From positions 1 through 6,951 of the forward strand of contig CAJBAP010000277.1 of assembly GCA_903950295.1 (NCBI GenBank): 6,951 nucleotides of DNA. The letters run 5' to 3'. The DNA comes from an uncultured Rhodocyclaceae bacterium (GTDB lineage: Bacteria; Pseudomonadota; Gammaproteobacteria; Burkholderiales; Rhodocyclaceae). A program made the translations under genes and the position numbers. The notes below the pieces were generated by a model, which did not search any database, was not told where the DNA came from, and worked only from the letters and a program-made list of their open reading frames with translations. Of the stretch, positions 1 to 6,150 are shown piece after piece (positions within the stretch are counted from its first letter, which is position 1; each line of letters begins with the position of its first letter).

Positions 1-32
1 AAGAGGGCGAAGTATTCGTGCAGACGCCACAT
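1..32 (-). CDS. possible start of a further minus-strand gene, cut by the window edge (unresolved)
   Basis: An ATG at 32-30 opens a minus-strand reading frame that begins MWRLHEYFAL and runs off the left edge. A purine-rich stretch (AGGGGG) ends three bases before this ATG, a rather close Shine-Dalgarno. The ATG is 58 nt beyond the SIMPL stop codon, so it could be one more gene of the operon. Only about ten residues are visible, so no function can be given. A competing reading is a plus-strand frame open from position 3 to a TGA at 117-119, with a Pro/Ala/Gly/Lys-rich tail, which would be the end of a convergent gene. The stretch also abuts a repeat copy at 59-82, so it may be repeat sequence with no gene at all. 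Confidence 0.22.
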   Translation of the reverse strand, partial: MWRLHEYFAL

Positions 33-58
33 AAACCCCCTGGTGCTGGAGCAGAACA

Positions 59-82
59 AAAAGTCGGCGCTGGCGGGACGGC
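59..82 (-). repeat. 24-nt dispersed repeat, copy A (intergenic)
   Basis: Read on the minus strand this block begins GCCGTCCCGCC and ends GCCGACTTTT. It is identical over 24 nt to plus-strand 2952-2975 and matches 4788-4811 at 22 of 24 positions. It lies just downstream of the SIMPL stop codon, outside any confident gene. It is flanked by a loose 8-bp inverted repeat (TGCTGGAG at 44-51, CTCCAGCA at 94-101), which may be chance. The block itself is not clearly palindromic. It is followed on the minus strand by a T-run but has no GC-rich hairpin before it, so it does not look like a terminator. Confidence 0.75.
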
Positions 83-90
83 GTCGAAGC

Positions 91-789
91 CTACTCCAGC
101 AACTCGATCTGGCCGTTGATACCCACAGTGACGGTCGATTCACCCGCCTCGATCGGCATCGGTGCAGCTTCGGCAGCCATCATTGCGGCACGGGCAACGG
201 GGTAGGGCTGCGGAAAGTTGCCGTTGCCATTTACGCTCATCTGGCGAATGCGGTAGGGCTTTTTCATTGACCCGGCGATGCGCTCGGCCTTGGCGCGAAA
301 TGCGTCGATGGCTTCGATCGTGGCATCGTCTTCGGCCTTGCGCCGGGTTTCGGGTGCCGGCGAGAAATTGATGTTGCTGACGGCAAGCGAGCCTTGCAGC
401 TTGCCGACGGCCGTGGATAAGGCGGCGGAATCACGGCTTTCGAGCACGATTTCCGAGCGCATGCGCCAGTTTTCGATGTTGCGGTTGCCCTTGCCATAAA
501 GCGGGTAGGTGTGGGTAGCGCCGCTCTTCACCGTGATGCCGGGCAGGGCCTTGGCGGAAGAAAAACCGTCGGCGATTACTGCCTTCACCTTGCGTGCTAC
601 CTCGGCGGGGTCTGCGCCGGTCATTTCGGCGAAAGCGGTGGCGCGCCCAAGATCATTGGCGACGCTTTTTTGTACATCGACGCGAAAGTCGATCAGGGTG
701 CCAGACGGTTTTGTTGCGGGTTCAGCAGTCATGCCGGTGACGGGGGGGAGCAGCAGTGTGGCAAGAAGCAGTAGGGTACGGATATTCAT
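91..789 (-). CDS. secreted SIMPL (DUF541) domain protein
   Basis: A 232-residue protein of the SIMPL/DUF541 family, whose members are mostly exported or periplasmic and of poorly known function (some are linked to stress responses or act as outer-membrane-associated proteins). Residues 1-22 form a signal peptide: MNIR, a Leu-rich hydrophobic core, then a plausible cleavage site after TGMTA. The family signature is seen in the C-terminal half, in a helix around residues 157-172 ([16 protein letters not shown]) followed by a beta-strand and a closing strand [14 protein letters not shown]. The ATG at 789 is chosen because the signal peptide begins there and AGGAG lies 8 nt upstream. Upstream residues in the same frame are antisense-type Arg/His-rich sequence. 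The start overlaps the preceding stop codon as ATGA, so translation is probably coupled. Family assignment is good; the molecular role is unknown. Confidence 0.85.
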   Translation of the reverse strand: MNIRTLLLLATLLLPPVTGMTAEPATKPSGTLIDFRVDVQKSVANDLGRATAFAEMTGADPAEVARKVKAVIADGFSSAKALPGITVKSGATHTYPLYGKGNRNIENWRMRSEIVLESRDSAALSTAVGKLQGSLAVSNINFSPAPETRRKAEDDATIEAIDAFRAKAERIAGSMKKPYRIRQMSVNGNGNFPQPYPVARAAMMAAEAAPMPIEAGESTVTVGINGQIELLE

Positions 790-1313
790 GCGGTGAACTC
801 CTGTAGTTTTTGCCGGTAACGCTGCGCGTTTTCCACATAATGCGCGGCGCTGTAGGCCAGGCGGGCGATCTGCTCGTCGGTGAGTTCGCGTACTACCTTG
901 CCGGGTGAGCCCATCACCAGCGAACGGTCGGGAATTACCTTGCCCTCCGGGATCAACGTATTGGCACCGATCAGGCACTGCCTGCCGATGACTGCGCCGT
1001 TGAGAATCACGCTCTTGATGCCGATCAGAGAACCGTCGCCCACCGTGCAACCGTGCAGCATCACCATGTGGCCGACGGTGATGTTGCATCCGAGGGTCAG
1101 CGGCATGCCGATATCGGTGTGCAGCACCGAACCATCCTGAATGTTGGTGTTTGCGCCGATGCTGATCGGGTCGTTGTCGCCGCGCAGCACGGCGTTCCAC
1201 CAGATGCTGACGTTTTCGGCGAGGCGCACGTCACCGATGACCGTGGCATTCGGCGCGATCCAGACCGAATGGGCGAGTTGCGGTGTCTTTTCGCCCAGTC
1301 GGTAAATGGACAT
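786..1313 (-). CDS. gamma-class carbonic anhydrase family protein (YrdA/PaaY-like left-handed beta-helix)
   Basis: A 175-residue hexapeptide-repeat protein, the usual length for the YrdA/PaaY/gamma-carbonic-anhydrase group. Repeated turns ([IV]G-x-x-x-x-[IV]) span about residues 18-138 and should form a trimeric left-handed beta-helix, followed by a C-terminal helix ([18 protein letters not shown]). The three zinc histidines of the Methanosarcina Cam enzyme are kept as H65 (VLHTD), H82 and H87 (GHMVMLHGC). The Arg/Asp pair (RGD, 44-46) and Gln/Asp (59-60) are also present. The acidic loop that holds the proton-shuttle glutamate in Cam is missing, as is typical of this subgroup, many of whose members have weak or no measured anhydrase activity. 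The ATG overlaps the gcvP stop (TAATG), with GGAGG 10 nt upstream. It could hydrate CO2 released by glycine cleavage (inference), or be an uncharacterised acyltransferase-like relative. Confidence 0.9.
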   Translation of the reverse strand: MSIYRLGEKTPQLAHSVWIAPNATVIGDVRLAENVSIWWNAVLRGDNDPISIGANTNIQDGSVLHTDIGMPLTLGCNITVGHMVMLHGCTVGDGSLIGIKSVILNGAVIGRQCLIGANTLIPEGKVIPDRSLVMGSPGKVVRELTDEQIARLAYSAAHYVENAQRYRQKLQEFTA

Positions 1314-4126
1314 TACAGGTAATCCTCCATCGGTACGCAGGCACAGAACAGGTTGCGGTCGCCCCAGACATCGTCGATGCGATTCACTGAGGGCCAGAAC
1401 TTGTTGGCGGCAACATAGGGCAGGGGGAATACCGCCGTCTCGCGTGAGTAAGGATGGTTCCACTCGCCAACGATATCGGCCTGCGTGTGCGGGGCGTTTT
1501 TCAGCGGGTTGTCGGTGGCCGGCCAGGCGCCGGCTTCGATCTGGCGAATCTCGTGGCGGATGCTGATCATCGCCGCGATGAAACGGTCGAGTTCGGCCTG
1601 GTTCTCCGATTCGGTCGGCTCGACCATCAGCGTGCCGGCGACCGGGAAGCTCACTGTCGGTGCGTGGAAACCGTAGTCCATCAGGCGCTTGGCGATGTCG
1701 ATTTCGGCAATGCCGGTAGCCGTCTTGATGGCGCGGATGTCGAGGATGCACTCGTGCGCGACGCGCCCGTGGCTGCCGGTGTAGAGCACGGGATAGTGCT
1801 CCTGCAGGCGTGTTGCAACGTAGTTGGCGTTGAGAATCGCCACTTCGGTCGCGTGCTTGAGGCCGCTACCGCCCATCATCGCAATGTACATCCACGAGAT
1901 CGGCAAGATCGAGGCCGAGCCGAAGGGCGCGGCGCTGACTGCGCCCTGGGCACCGACACGATCGGCCGCGAGCAGATGACCCGGGGCGTGTGGGGCAAGA
2001 TGAGCCTTGAGGCCGATTGGGCCCATGCCCGGGCCGCCACCGCCATGCGGAATGGCGAAGGTCTTGTGCAGGTTGATGTGCGAAACATCAGCGCCGATGT
2101 GCCCGGGCGAAGTCAGGCCGACCTGGGCATTCAAATTCGCACCGTCCATGTAAACCTGACCGCCGTGGGCGTGGATGATGCGGCACATTTCCATCACCGC
2201 TTCCTCGAACACGCCGTGTGTCGAGGGATAGGTGATCATCAGGCAGGAGAGCTTGTCGGCATGCTCGGCCGCCTTGGCTTTCAGGTCGGCGACATCCACG
2301 TTGCCGTTGTCGTCGCAATCGACGACGACGACCTGAAGTCCGCACATGTGCGCGGTAGCGGGGTTGGTGCCGTGGGCCGATTTCGGGATCAGGCAGATGT
2401 CGCGGTGGGCCTGGCCCTGCGCCGCCTGGTAGCGACGAATCGAGACCATGCCCGCGTATTCGCCCTGCGCGCCGGAGTTGGGCTGCACGCAGAGGGCATC
2501 GAAACCGGTGATGGTGGTCAGCCACCCGGCGAGTTCGCCGATCATCTGCGCGTAGCCTTGCGCCTGATCAGCCGGCGCAAACGGGTGCATGGCACCGAAG
2601 GCCGGCCAGCTCACCGGCATCATCTCGGCGGCGGCGTTGAGCTTCATCGTGCAACTGCCGAGCGGGATCATCGCGTGGTCGAGCGCCAGATCCTTGTTCT
2701 GCAACGACTTGAGATAGCGCAGCATCGCGTGCTCGGTGTGGTGGGTGTTGAACACCGGATGCGCGAGGATGGACGAGGTGCGGCGCAGGTTTTGCGGAAT
2801 CACATCCGGACACGCGGCGTCGAGGTCGGTGGTTTTGCCGAGCAGGGCTAGCAGGGCGGCGACATCCTCGCGTGTGGTGGTTTCATCGAAGCTGATACTG
2901 ACGGTTTCGGCGTCGAGGTGATGCACATTGAAGGACGAGGCCTTTAATGTTGCCGTCCCGCCAGCGCCGACTTTTATCTGGATGGTGTCGAAGAAACTGC
3001 CAGTGACATTGAGTGCTTTAGCGGCAAGGCAGGTCAGGCGATGGATGCGTCGGGCGATGCGCTTCAGGCCCTCGGGGCCGTGCCAGACCGCGTACATGCC
3101 GGCCATGTTGGCGAGCAGTACCTGAGAGGTGCAGATGTTCGAGTTGGCCTTCTCGCGGCGGATGTGCTGTTCGCGTGTCTGCAGCGCCATGCGCAGCGCG
3201 GTCTTGCCGCGTGCATCCTTCGAGACGCCGATGATGCGACCGGGCACGGAGCGCTTGTGCTCGTCCTTGCAGGCGAAGAACGCGGCATGTGGACCACCGT
3301 AGCCCATCGGGATGCCGAAGCGCTGCGAGGAACCGAAGGCAATGTCGGCACCCATTTCGCCGGGTGACTTGGTCAGTACCAGTGCCATCAAATCGCAGGC
3401 GATAGCGGTCACTGTGTTCTTGGCCTTCAGCGTGGTGATCAGGTCGGTGAAGTCCTTGATCTCACCCTTGGCGTTGGGAGTCTGCAGTAGGGTGCCGAAA
3501 ACCTCGTGGTTTGTGGCGCTTTCGGCGGGGCCGACGATCAGTTCGAAGCCGAAGTAGGTGGCGCGGGTGCGAACAACATCGAGGGTCTGCGGAAAACAGT
3601 CGGCATCGACGAAGAAGGCATTGCTCGCCGACTTGCTGGAACGGCGCGCCATCGTCATCGCCTCGGCGGCGGCGGTCGCTTCATCGAGCAGGGAGGCGTT
3701 TGCCAATTCCATGCCGGTGAGGTCGATCACCATCTGCTGGTAATTCAGCAGCGCCTCGAGGCGGCCCTGGGCGATCTCGGCCTGATAGGGCGTGTAAGCG
3801 GTGTACCAGCCGGGGTTTTCGAGCACGTTGCGCTGGATCACCGGCGGCGTGTGCGTGCCGTAGTAGCCGAGGCCGATGCAGGATTTCCTGATCTGGTTCT
3901 GCCCGGCCAGCGCCTTGAGCCTTGCCAGAGCGGCGTGCTCGGTAGAGGAGGGTGGCAGGGGCAGGTCAGCTGGGAGGCGGATGGATGCCGGGACGGTCTG
4001 CCCGATCAGCTCAGCCAGGCTGGTGACACCGATGGCGGCAAGCATCGCCGCTTGTTCGGTGGTATTGGGACCGATGTGACGCGCGACGAACTCGTCGCGA
4101 CCTTCGAGTTCGAGCAGCGTCTTCAT
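1313..4126 (-). CDS. gcvP: glycine dehydrogenase (aminomethyl-transferring), P-protein of the glycine cleavage system
   Basis: A 937-residue, single-chain P-protein, close to the E. coli enzyme (about 957). It is a cytoplasmic PLP enzyme that decarboxylates glycine and transfers the aminomethyl group to the lipoyl arm of GcvH, releasing CO2. The N-terminal half begins with FVARHIGP (14-20) and has [14 protein letters not shown] (102-115), [12 protein letters not shown] and [15 protein letters not shown]. The C-terminal half has [28 protein letters not shown] and the PLP site HINLHKTF, where K688 should form the Schiff base, followed by the Gly-rich [11 protein letters not shown]. It ends with [10 protein letters not shown]. 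The ATG at 4126 lies 2 nt after the gcvH stop, with GGAG 8 nt upstream, and fits the family start. The residue after the PLP motif is Ala where E. coli has Cys. Residues 385-392 are encoded by a dispersed 24-nt repeat. No frameshift or internal stop is seen. Confidence 0.98.
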   Translation of the reverse strand: MKTLLELEGRDEFVARHIGPNTTEQAAMLAAIGVTSLAELIGQTVPASIRLPADLPLPPSSTEHAALARLKALAGQNQIRKSCIGLGYYGTHTPPVIQRNVLENPGWYTAYTPYQAEIAQGRLEALLNYQQMVIDLTGMELANASLLDEATAAAEAMTMARRSSKSASNAFFVDADCFPQTLDVVRTRATYFGFELIVGPAESATNHEVFGTLLQTPNAKGEIKDFTDLITTLKAKNTVTAIACDLMALVLTKSPGEMGADIAFGSSQRFGIPMGYGGPHAAFFACKDEHKRSVPGRIIGVSKDARGKTALRMALQTREQHIRREKANSNICTSQVLLANMAGMYAVWHGPEGLKRIARRIHRLTCLAAKALNVTGSFFDTIQIKVGAGGTATLKASSFNVHHLDAETVSISFDETTTREDVAALLALLGKTTDLDAACPDVIPQNLRRTSSILAHPVFNTHHTEHAMLRYLKSLQNKDLALDHAMIPLGSCTMKLNAAAEMMPVSWPAFGAMHPFAPADQAQGYAQMIGELAGWLTTITGFDALCVQPNSGAQGEYAGMVSIRRYQAAQGQAHRDICLIPKSAHGTNPATAHMCGLQVVVVDCDDNGNVDVADLKAKAAEHADKLSCLMITYPSTHGVFEEAVMEMCRIIHAHGGQVYMDGANLNAQVGLTSPGHIGADVSHINLHKTFAIPHGGGGPGMGPIGLKAHLAPHAPGHLLAADRVGAQGAVSAAPFGSASILPISWMYIAMMGGSGLKHATEVAILNANYVATRLQEHYPVLYTGSHGRVAHECILDIRAIKTATGIAEIDIAKRLMDYGFHAPTVSFPVAGTLMVEPTESENQAELDRFIAAMISIRHEIRQIEAGAWPATDNPLKNAPHTQADIVGEWNHPYSRETAVFPLPYVAANKFWPSVNRIDDVWGDRNLFCACVPMEDYL
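2952..2975 (+). repeat. 24-nt dispersed repeat, copy B (inside gcvP)
   Basis: This block is an exact 24-nt match, in inverted orientation, to 59-82. It lies inside gcvP and encodes on the minus strand KVGAGGTA (residues 385-392). This is the linker between the two halves of the P-protein, a part where the family varies in sequence and length. The local sequence just beside it (about 2940-2985) is more AT-rich than the rest of gcvP. An insertion or conversion of a repeat here would be tolerated by the protein; that is an inference. Confidence 0.75.
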
Positions 4127-4128
4127 CT

Positions 4129-4512
4129 TCAGGACTCCGCAGCGACTTTTTCGTAGGCAGCGGCGTCGAGCAATGAGCCGAGGTCGGCGGCATTGGCCGG
4201 CTTCAGCTTGAATAGCCAGGCGGCGTAAGCGTCCTGATTCACGCTTTCCGGTGCATCAACGGCGGCATCGTTCTTCGCCACCACCTCGCCGGCGACCGGC
4301 GCGTAGATATCGGAGGCGGCCTTGACCGACTCGACGACGGCACATTCCTCGCCGGCCTTGACCGTACGGCCAGGTTCCGGGAGTTCGAGAAACACGATGT
4401 CGCCCAGCGCTTCCTGTGCGTGGTCGGTGATGCCGACAGTGACGGTGCCGTCGGCTTCCTGGCGGACCCACTCGTGGGATGGGGTGTATTTGAGATCGGC
4501 GGGGACGTTCAT
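4129..4512 (-). CDS. gcvH: glycine cleavage system H protein (lipoyl carrier)
   Basis: A 127-residue H-protein of standard length. It is a cytoplasmic shuttle whose lipoylated lysine carries the aminomethyl group from GcvP to GcvT and is then re-oxidised by the L-protein. The start [16 protein letters not shown] is typical of the family. The lipoylation site is [13 protein letters not shown], with K64 as the modified lysine, followed by the usual GEVV and ESVNQDAY segments. The ATG at 4512 has GGAG 7 nt upstream and lies 18 nt beyond the gcvT stop. Its TGA is only 2 nt before gcvP, and the gcvP ribosome-binding site lies inside its last codons, so the two are probably translated together. The lipoate-attaching enzymes and L-protein are not in the window. 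Confidence 0.97.
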   Translation of the reverse strand: MNVPADLKYTPSHEWVRQEADGTVTVGITDHAQEALGDIVFLELPEPGRTVKAGEECAVVESVKAASDIYAPVAGEVVAKNDAAVDAPESVNQDAYAAWLFKLKPANAADLGSLLDAAAYEKVAAES

Positions 4513-4530
4513 GGGAAGACTCCGATTGAG

Positions 4531-5616
4531 TTAAATGAGGGGCTTGCCGTTGCGGGCGAAGGGCGGTTTGACGACTTTCGCTTTCAGAAGCTTGTCGCGG
4601 ATTTCGACCTCGACCGTATCGCCGGGCACGACGCCGGCCGGCAGGCGCGCGAAGGCGATGGACTGGTTGAGGGTGGGCGCAAAACTGCCGCTGGTGGTTT
4701 CGCCTGCGCCTTTTGCCGTGATGACCTTCTGGTGGGCGCGCAGCACGCCTTTGTCGAGCAGCACGAGGCCGACAAACGTGCGCTCATGCCGTCCCGCCAG
4801 AGCCGACTTTCCGATGAAGTCGCGGCTGGTGTCTTTCATGTCGACGGTCCAGGCGAGGCCGGATTCGAGGGGGTTCTGCGTCTCGTCCATATCCTGGCCG
4901 TAGAGGTTCATGCCGGCTTCCAGTCGCAGGGTGTCGCGGGCGCCGAGGCCTGCTGGTTTGATGCCTGCTTCGAGCAGTTTCTGCCAGACAGTGGTGGCTT
5001 GCGCTGCGGGTACGGCGATTTCGAAGCCGTCTTCGCCGGTGTAGCCGGTGCGGGCAATTAGCCAGGTAATGCCATCCACCGTCCATTCGGTGGCCTGAAA
5101 GACACCCAGCGTCACCGTCGTGCCGCGGGCTGCGGGAAAAGCTCCCCAAAAGCGTTCGCGTGCCTGCGGACCCTGCACGGCGATCATTGCCAGATCACGA
5201 CGTGGAGTCAGGCTCACGGCGAAGTTGGCGGCCTGCAAACGCATCCAGGCCAGATCCTTCTCGGCCGTGCCGGCATTCACGACGATGCGGTAGTTGGTTT
5301 CTGTGAAGAAATAGACGATCAGATCGTCGATGACGCCGCCGTCTTCCTGCAGCATGCAGGAGTAGAGCGCCTTGCCGGGAACCGTGAGCTTGGCGACATC
5401 GTTGGCGATGAGTCGGCGCAGGAAAGCCTGCGATTCGTTGCCGACGAGGTCGATGGCGAGCATGTGCGAGACATCGAACATGCCGGCATCCTGACGCACA
5501 ACGTGGTGTTCCTCGATCTGCGAACCGTAGTTGATGGGCATTTCCCAACCGGCGAAGTTGACGATCTTGCCGTGGGCGGCGACATGGCTGTCGTAAAGCG
5601 GGGTGCGCTGGATCAT
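4531..5616 (-). CDS. gcvT: aminomethyltransferase, T-protein of the glycine cleavage system
   Basis: A 361-residue T-protein, close to the E. coli length of 364. It takes the aminomethyl group bound to GcvH, transfers the methylene to tetrahydrofolate to give 5,10-methylene-THF, and releases ammonia. Seen in order: [30 protein letters not shown] (24-37), [10 protein letters not shown] (43-52), [10 protein letters not shown] (93-102) holding the conserved catalytic Asp (D97), [20 protein letters not shown], and [23 protein letters not shown]. The C-terminal barrel has GVLRAHQKV and [19 protein letters not shown]. The ATG at 5616 gives the family start; the open frame upstream is antisense-like and unsupported. 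Its Shine-Dalgarno is weak (GAG about 10 nt upstream), and the queD-like stop is 19 nt before it, so translation may depend on the upstream gene. Residues 269-276 (GKSALAGR) are encoded by the third repeat copy. Confidence 0.98.
   Translation of the reverse strand: MIQRTPLYDSHVAAHGKIVNFAGWEMPINYGSQIEEHHVVRQDAGMFDVSHMLAIDLVGNESQAFLRRLIANDVAKLTVPGKALYSCMLQEDGGVIDDLIVYFFTETNYRIVVNAGTAEKDLAWMRLQAANFAVSLTPRRDLAMIAVQGPQARERFWGAFPAARGTTVTLGVFQATEWTVDGITWLIARTGYTGEDGFEIAVPAAQATTVWQKLLEAGIKPAGLGARDTLRLEAGMNLYGQDMDETQNPLESGLAWTVDMKDTSRDFIGKSALAGRHERTFVGLVLLDKGVLRAHQKVITAKGAGETTSGSFAPTLNQSIAFARLPAGVVPGDTVEVEIRDKLLKAKVVKPPFARNGKPLI
4788..4811 (+). repeat. 24-nt dispersed repeat, copy C (inside gcvT, two mismatches)
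   Basis: This block matches 2952-2975 at 22 of 24 positions, in the same orientation; the differences are C to A at 4801 and T to C at 4811. It lies in gcvT and encodes GKSALAGR on the minus strand. That is a different reading frame from the gcvP copy, which reads KVGAGGTA. Because the encoded peptides differ, the match is not explained by shared protein sequence. The peptide does fit the usual FIG-[KR]-x-AL segment of T-proteins, so part of the match may reflect that constraint. Confidence 0.6.
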
Positions 5617-5635
5617 GATGGGGCGGCTCGTAAGG

Positions 5636-6091
5636 TCAGGAAGCGAAATCGCTGCGGCGACAATCTGCCCAGCAGTTGGGGGTTTCGTAGATGCGAACCT
5701 GTTCGAGGTGCAGGTGGTTGCCGTAGGTGTCGCGATAGGCCGGGTCGAGCAGTTCGAAGGCGATCCGCGCGAGGTTCTCGGCGGTCGGCACGCGGTCGAG
5801 CACCACGGTTTTATGGCCGGGCAGACTGGCGAGAAAGTTGGCAACTGACGTGTCGCCGCGAAAAACGAGAAAGGCGTGATCCCAGACCTCGACAACATGA
5901 CGCATGGCCATGGCCTTGACCTCGGAAAAATCCATCACCATACCGTTGTAAGGCTGGCCGGCAGCCTCGATGACCTCGCCCGCAAGCGTGATTTCCAGAG
6001 CATAACGATGCCCGTGCAGATGGCGGCACTGGCTCTGGTGATCGGGGATACGATGGCCGGCGTCAAATTCGAGGCGACGCGTGATCTGCAT
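5636..6091 (-). CDS. queD: 6-carboxy-5,6,7,8-tetrahydropterin synthase / 6-pyruvoyl-tetrahydropterin synthase family (QueD-like)
   Basis: A 151-residue member of the QueD/PTPS family (COG0720). QueD turns 7,8-dihydroneopterin triphosphate into 6-carboxytetrahydropterin on the way to preQ0 and queuosine; related PTPS enzymes make pterins. The zinc histidines are H13 (FDAGHRIP) and H26/H28 in CRHLHGH, with C22 as the likely catalytic Cys. WDHAF (D71, H72) matches the catalytic Asp/His. VPTAENLA and IYETPNCW (E136) match the substrate-binding PTxE and Glu. It is about 30 residues longer than E. coli QueD, mostly through an insert around residues 78-100. The ATG at 6091 is chosen because the family begins just before LEFDAGHR; its Shine-Dalgarno is weak. 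In-frame ATGs at 6145 and 6172 are less likely since they would overlap the divergent gene. It is the first gene of the operon. QueD itself rather than another PTPS is an inference. Confidence 0.88.
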   Translation of the reverse strand: MQITRRLEFDAGHRIPDHQSQCRHLHGHRYALEITLAGEVIEAAGQPYNGMVMDFSEVKAMAMRHVVEVWDHAFLVFRGDTSVANFLASLPGHKTVVLDRVPTAENLARIAFELLDPAYRDTYGNHLHLEQVRIYETPNCWADCRRSDFAS

Positions 6092-6143
6092 GGGAGTGGT
6101 GGTAATCTCGGGAGGACTTAGTATATCCCAGCCGTTTCTCCGC
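6092..6143. promoter_or_regulatory. 52-nt divergent intergenic spacer between the queD-like and radical SAM genes
   Basis: This short spacer must hold the start signals of both directions. It contains an AT-rich centre (ACTTAGTATATCC, 6116-6128) in an otherwise GC-rich context. Neither gene has a good Shine-Dalgarno: the queD-like leader has only GAG about 15 nt before its ATG, and on the plus strand GGAGG at 6111-6115 is 28 nt before the radical SAM ATG. The space is too small for a glycine riboswitch or other long leader. Confidence 0.6.
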
Positions 6144-6150
6144 ATGTCCC
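6120..6150 (-). promoter_or_regulatory. candidate sigma-70-type promoter for the queD-gcvTHP operon
   Basis: On the minus strand TATACT (6125-6120) is a good -10 hexamer, and GGGACA (6150-6145) keeps four of six bases of a -35 hexamer at a 19-nt spacing, slightly longer than ideal. The expected start of transcription is near 6113, giving a leader of only about 22 nt before the queD-like ATG. The -35 would lie within the first codons of the radical SAM gene. This is a by-eye call. Confidence 0.35.

Noticed and set aside
59..90. Rho-independent terminator after the SIMPL gene
   Set aside because: A T-run exists on the minus strand at 62-58, but no stable GC-rich hairpin precedes it.
790..1200. 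Upstream extension of the SIMPL reading frame
   Set aside because: The extra residues are Arg/His-rich sequence overlapping the gamma-carbonic-anhydrase gene in another frame; the signal peptide and AGGAG fix the start at 789.
1454..2851. A 465-codon open frame on the plus strand, antisense to gcvP
   Set aside because: It is the usual antisense open frame of a GC-rich gene: its translation is rich in Arg, His, Gly and Val with no recognisable domain, while the minus-strand gcvP is unambiguous.
3506..4156. A 216-codon plus-strand open frame opposite the start of gcvP
   Set aside because: It is antisense to conserved GcvP codons and ends past the gcvP start; no family features or ribosome-binding site were seen.
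59..4811. CRISPR array from the 24-nt repeats
   Set aside because: There are three copies at spacings of about 2-3 kb in mixed orientation inside genes; no regular spacers.
5617..5635. Glycine riboswitch before gcvT
   Set aside because: Only 19 nt separate the genes, far less than a glycine aptamer needs.
5617..5898. Upstream extension of the gcvT reading frame
   Set aside because: It overlaps the queD-like gene in another frame and encodes low-complexity Pro/Ser/Thr sequence; family length and N-terminus support 5616.
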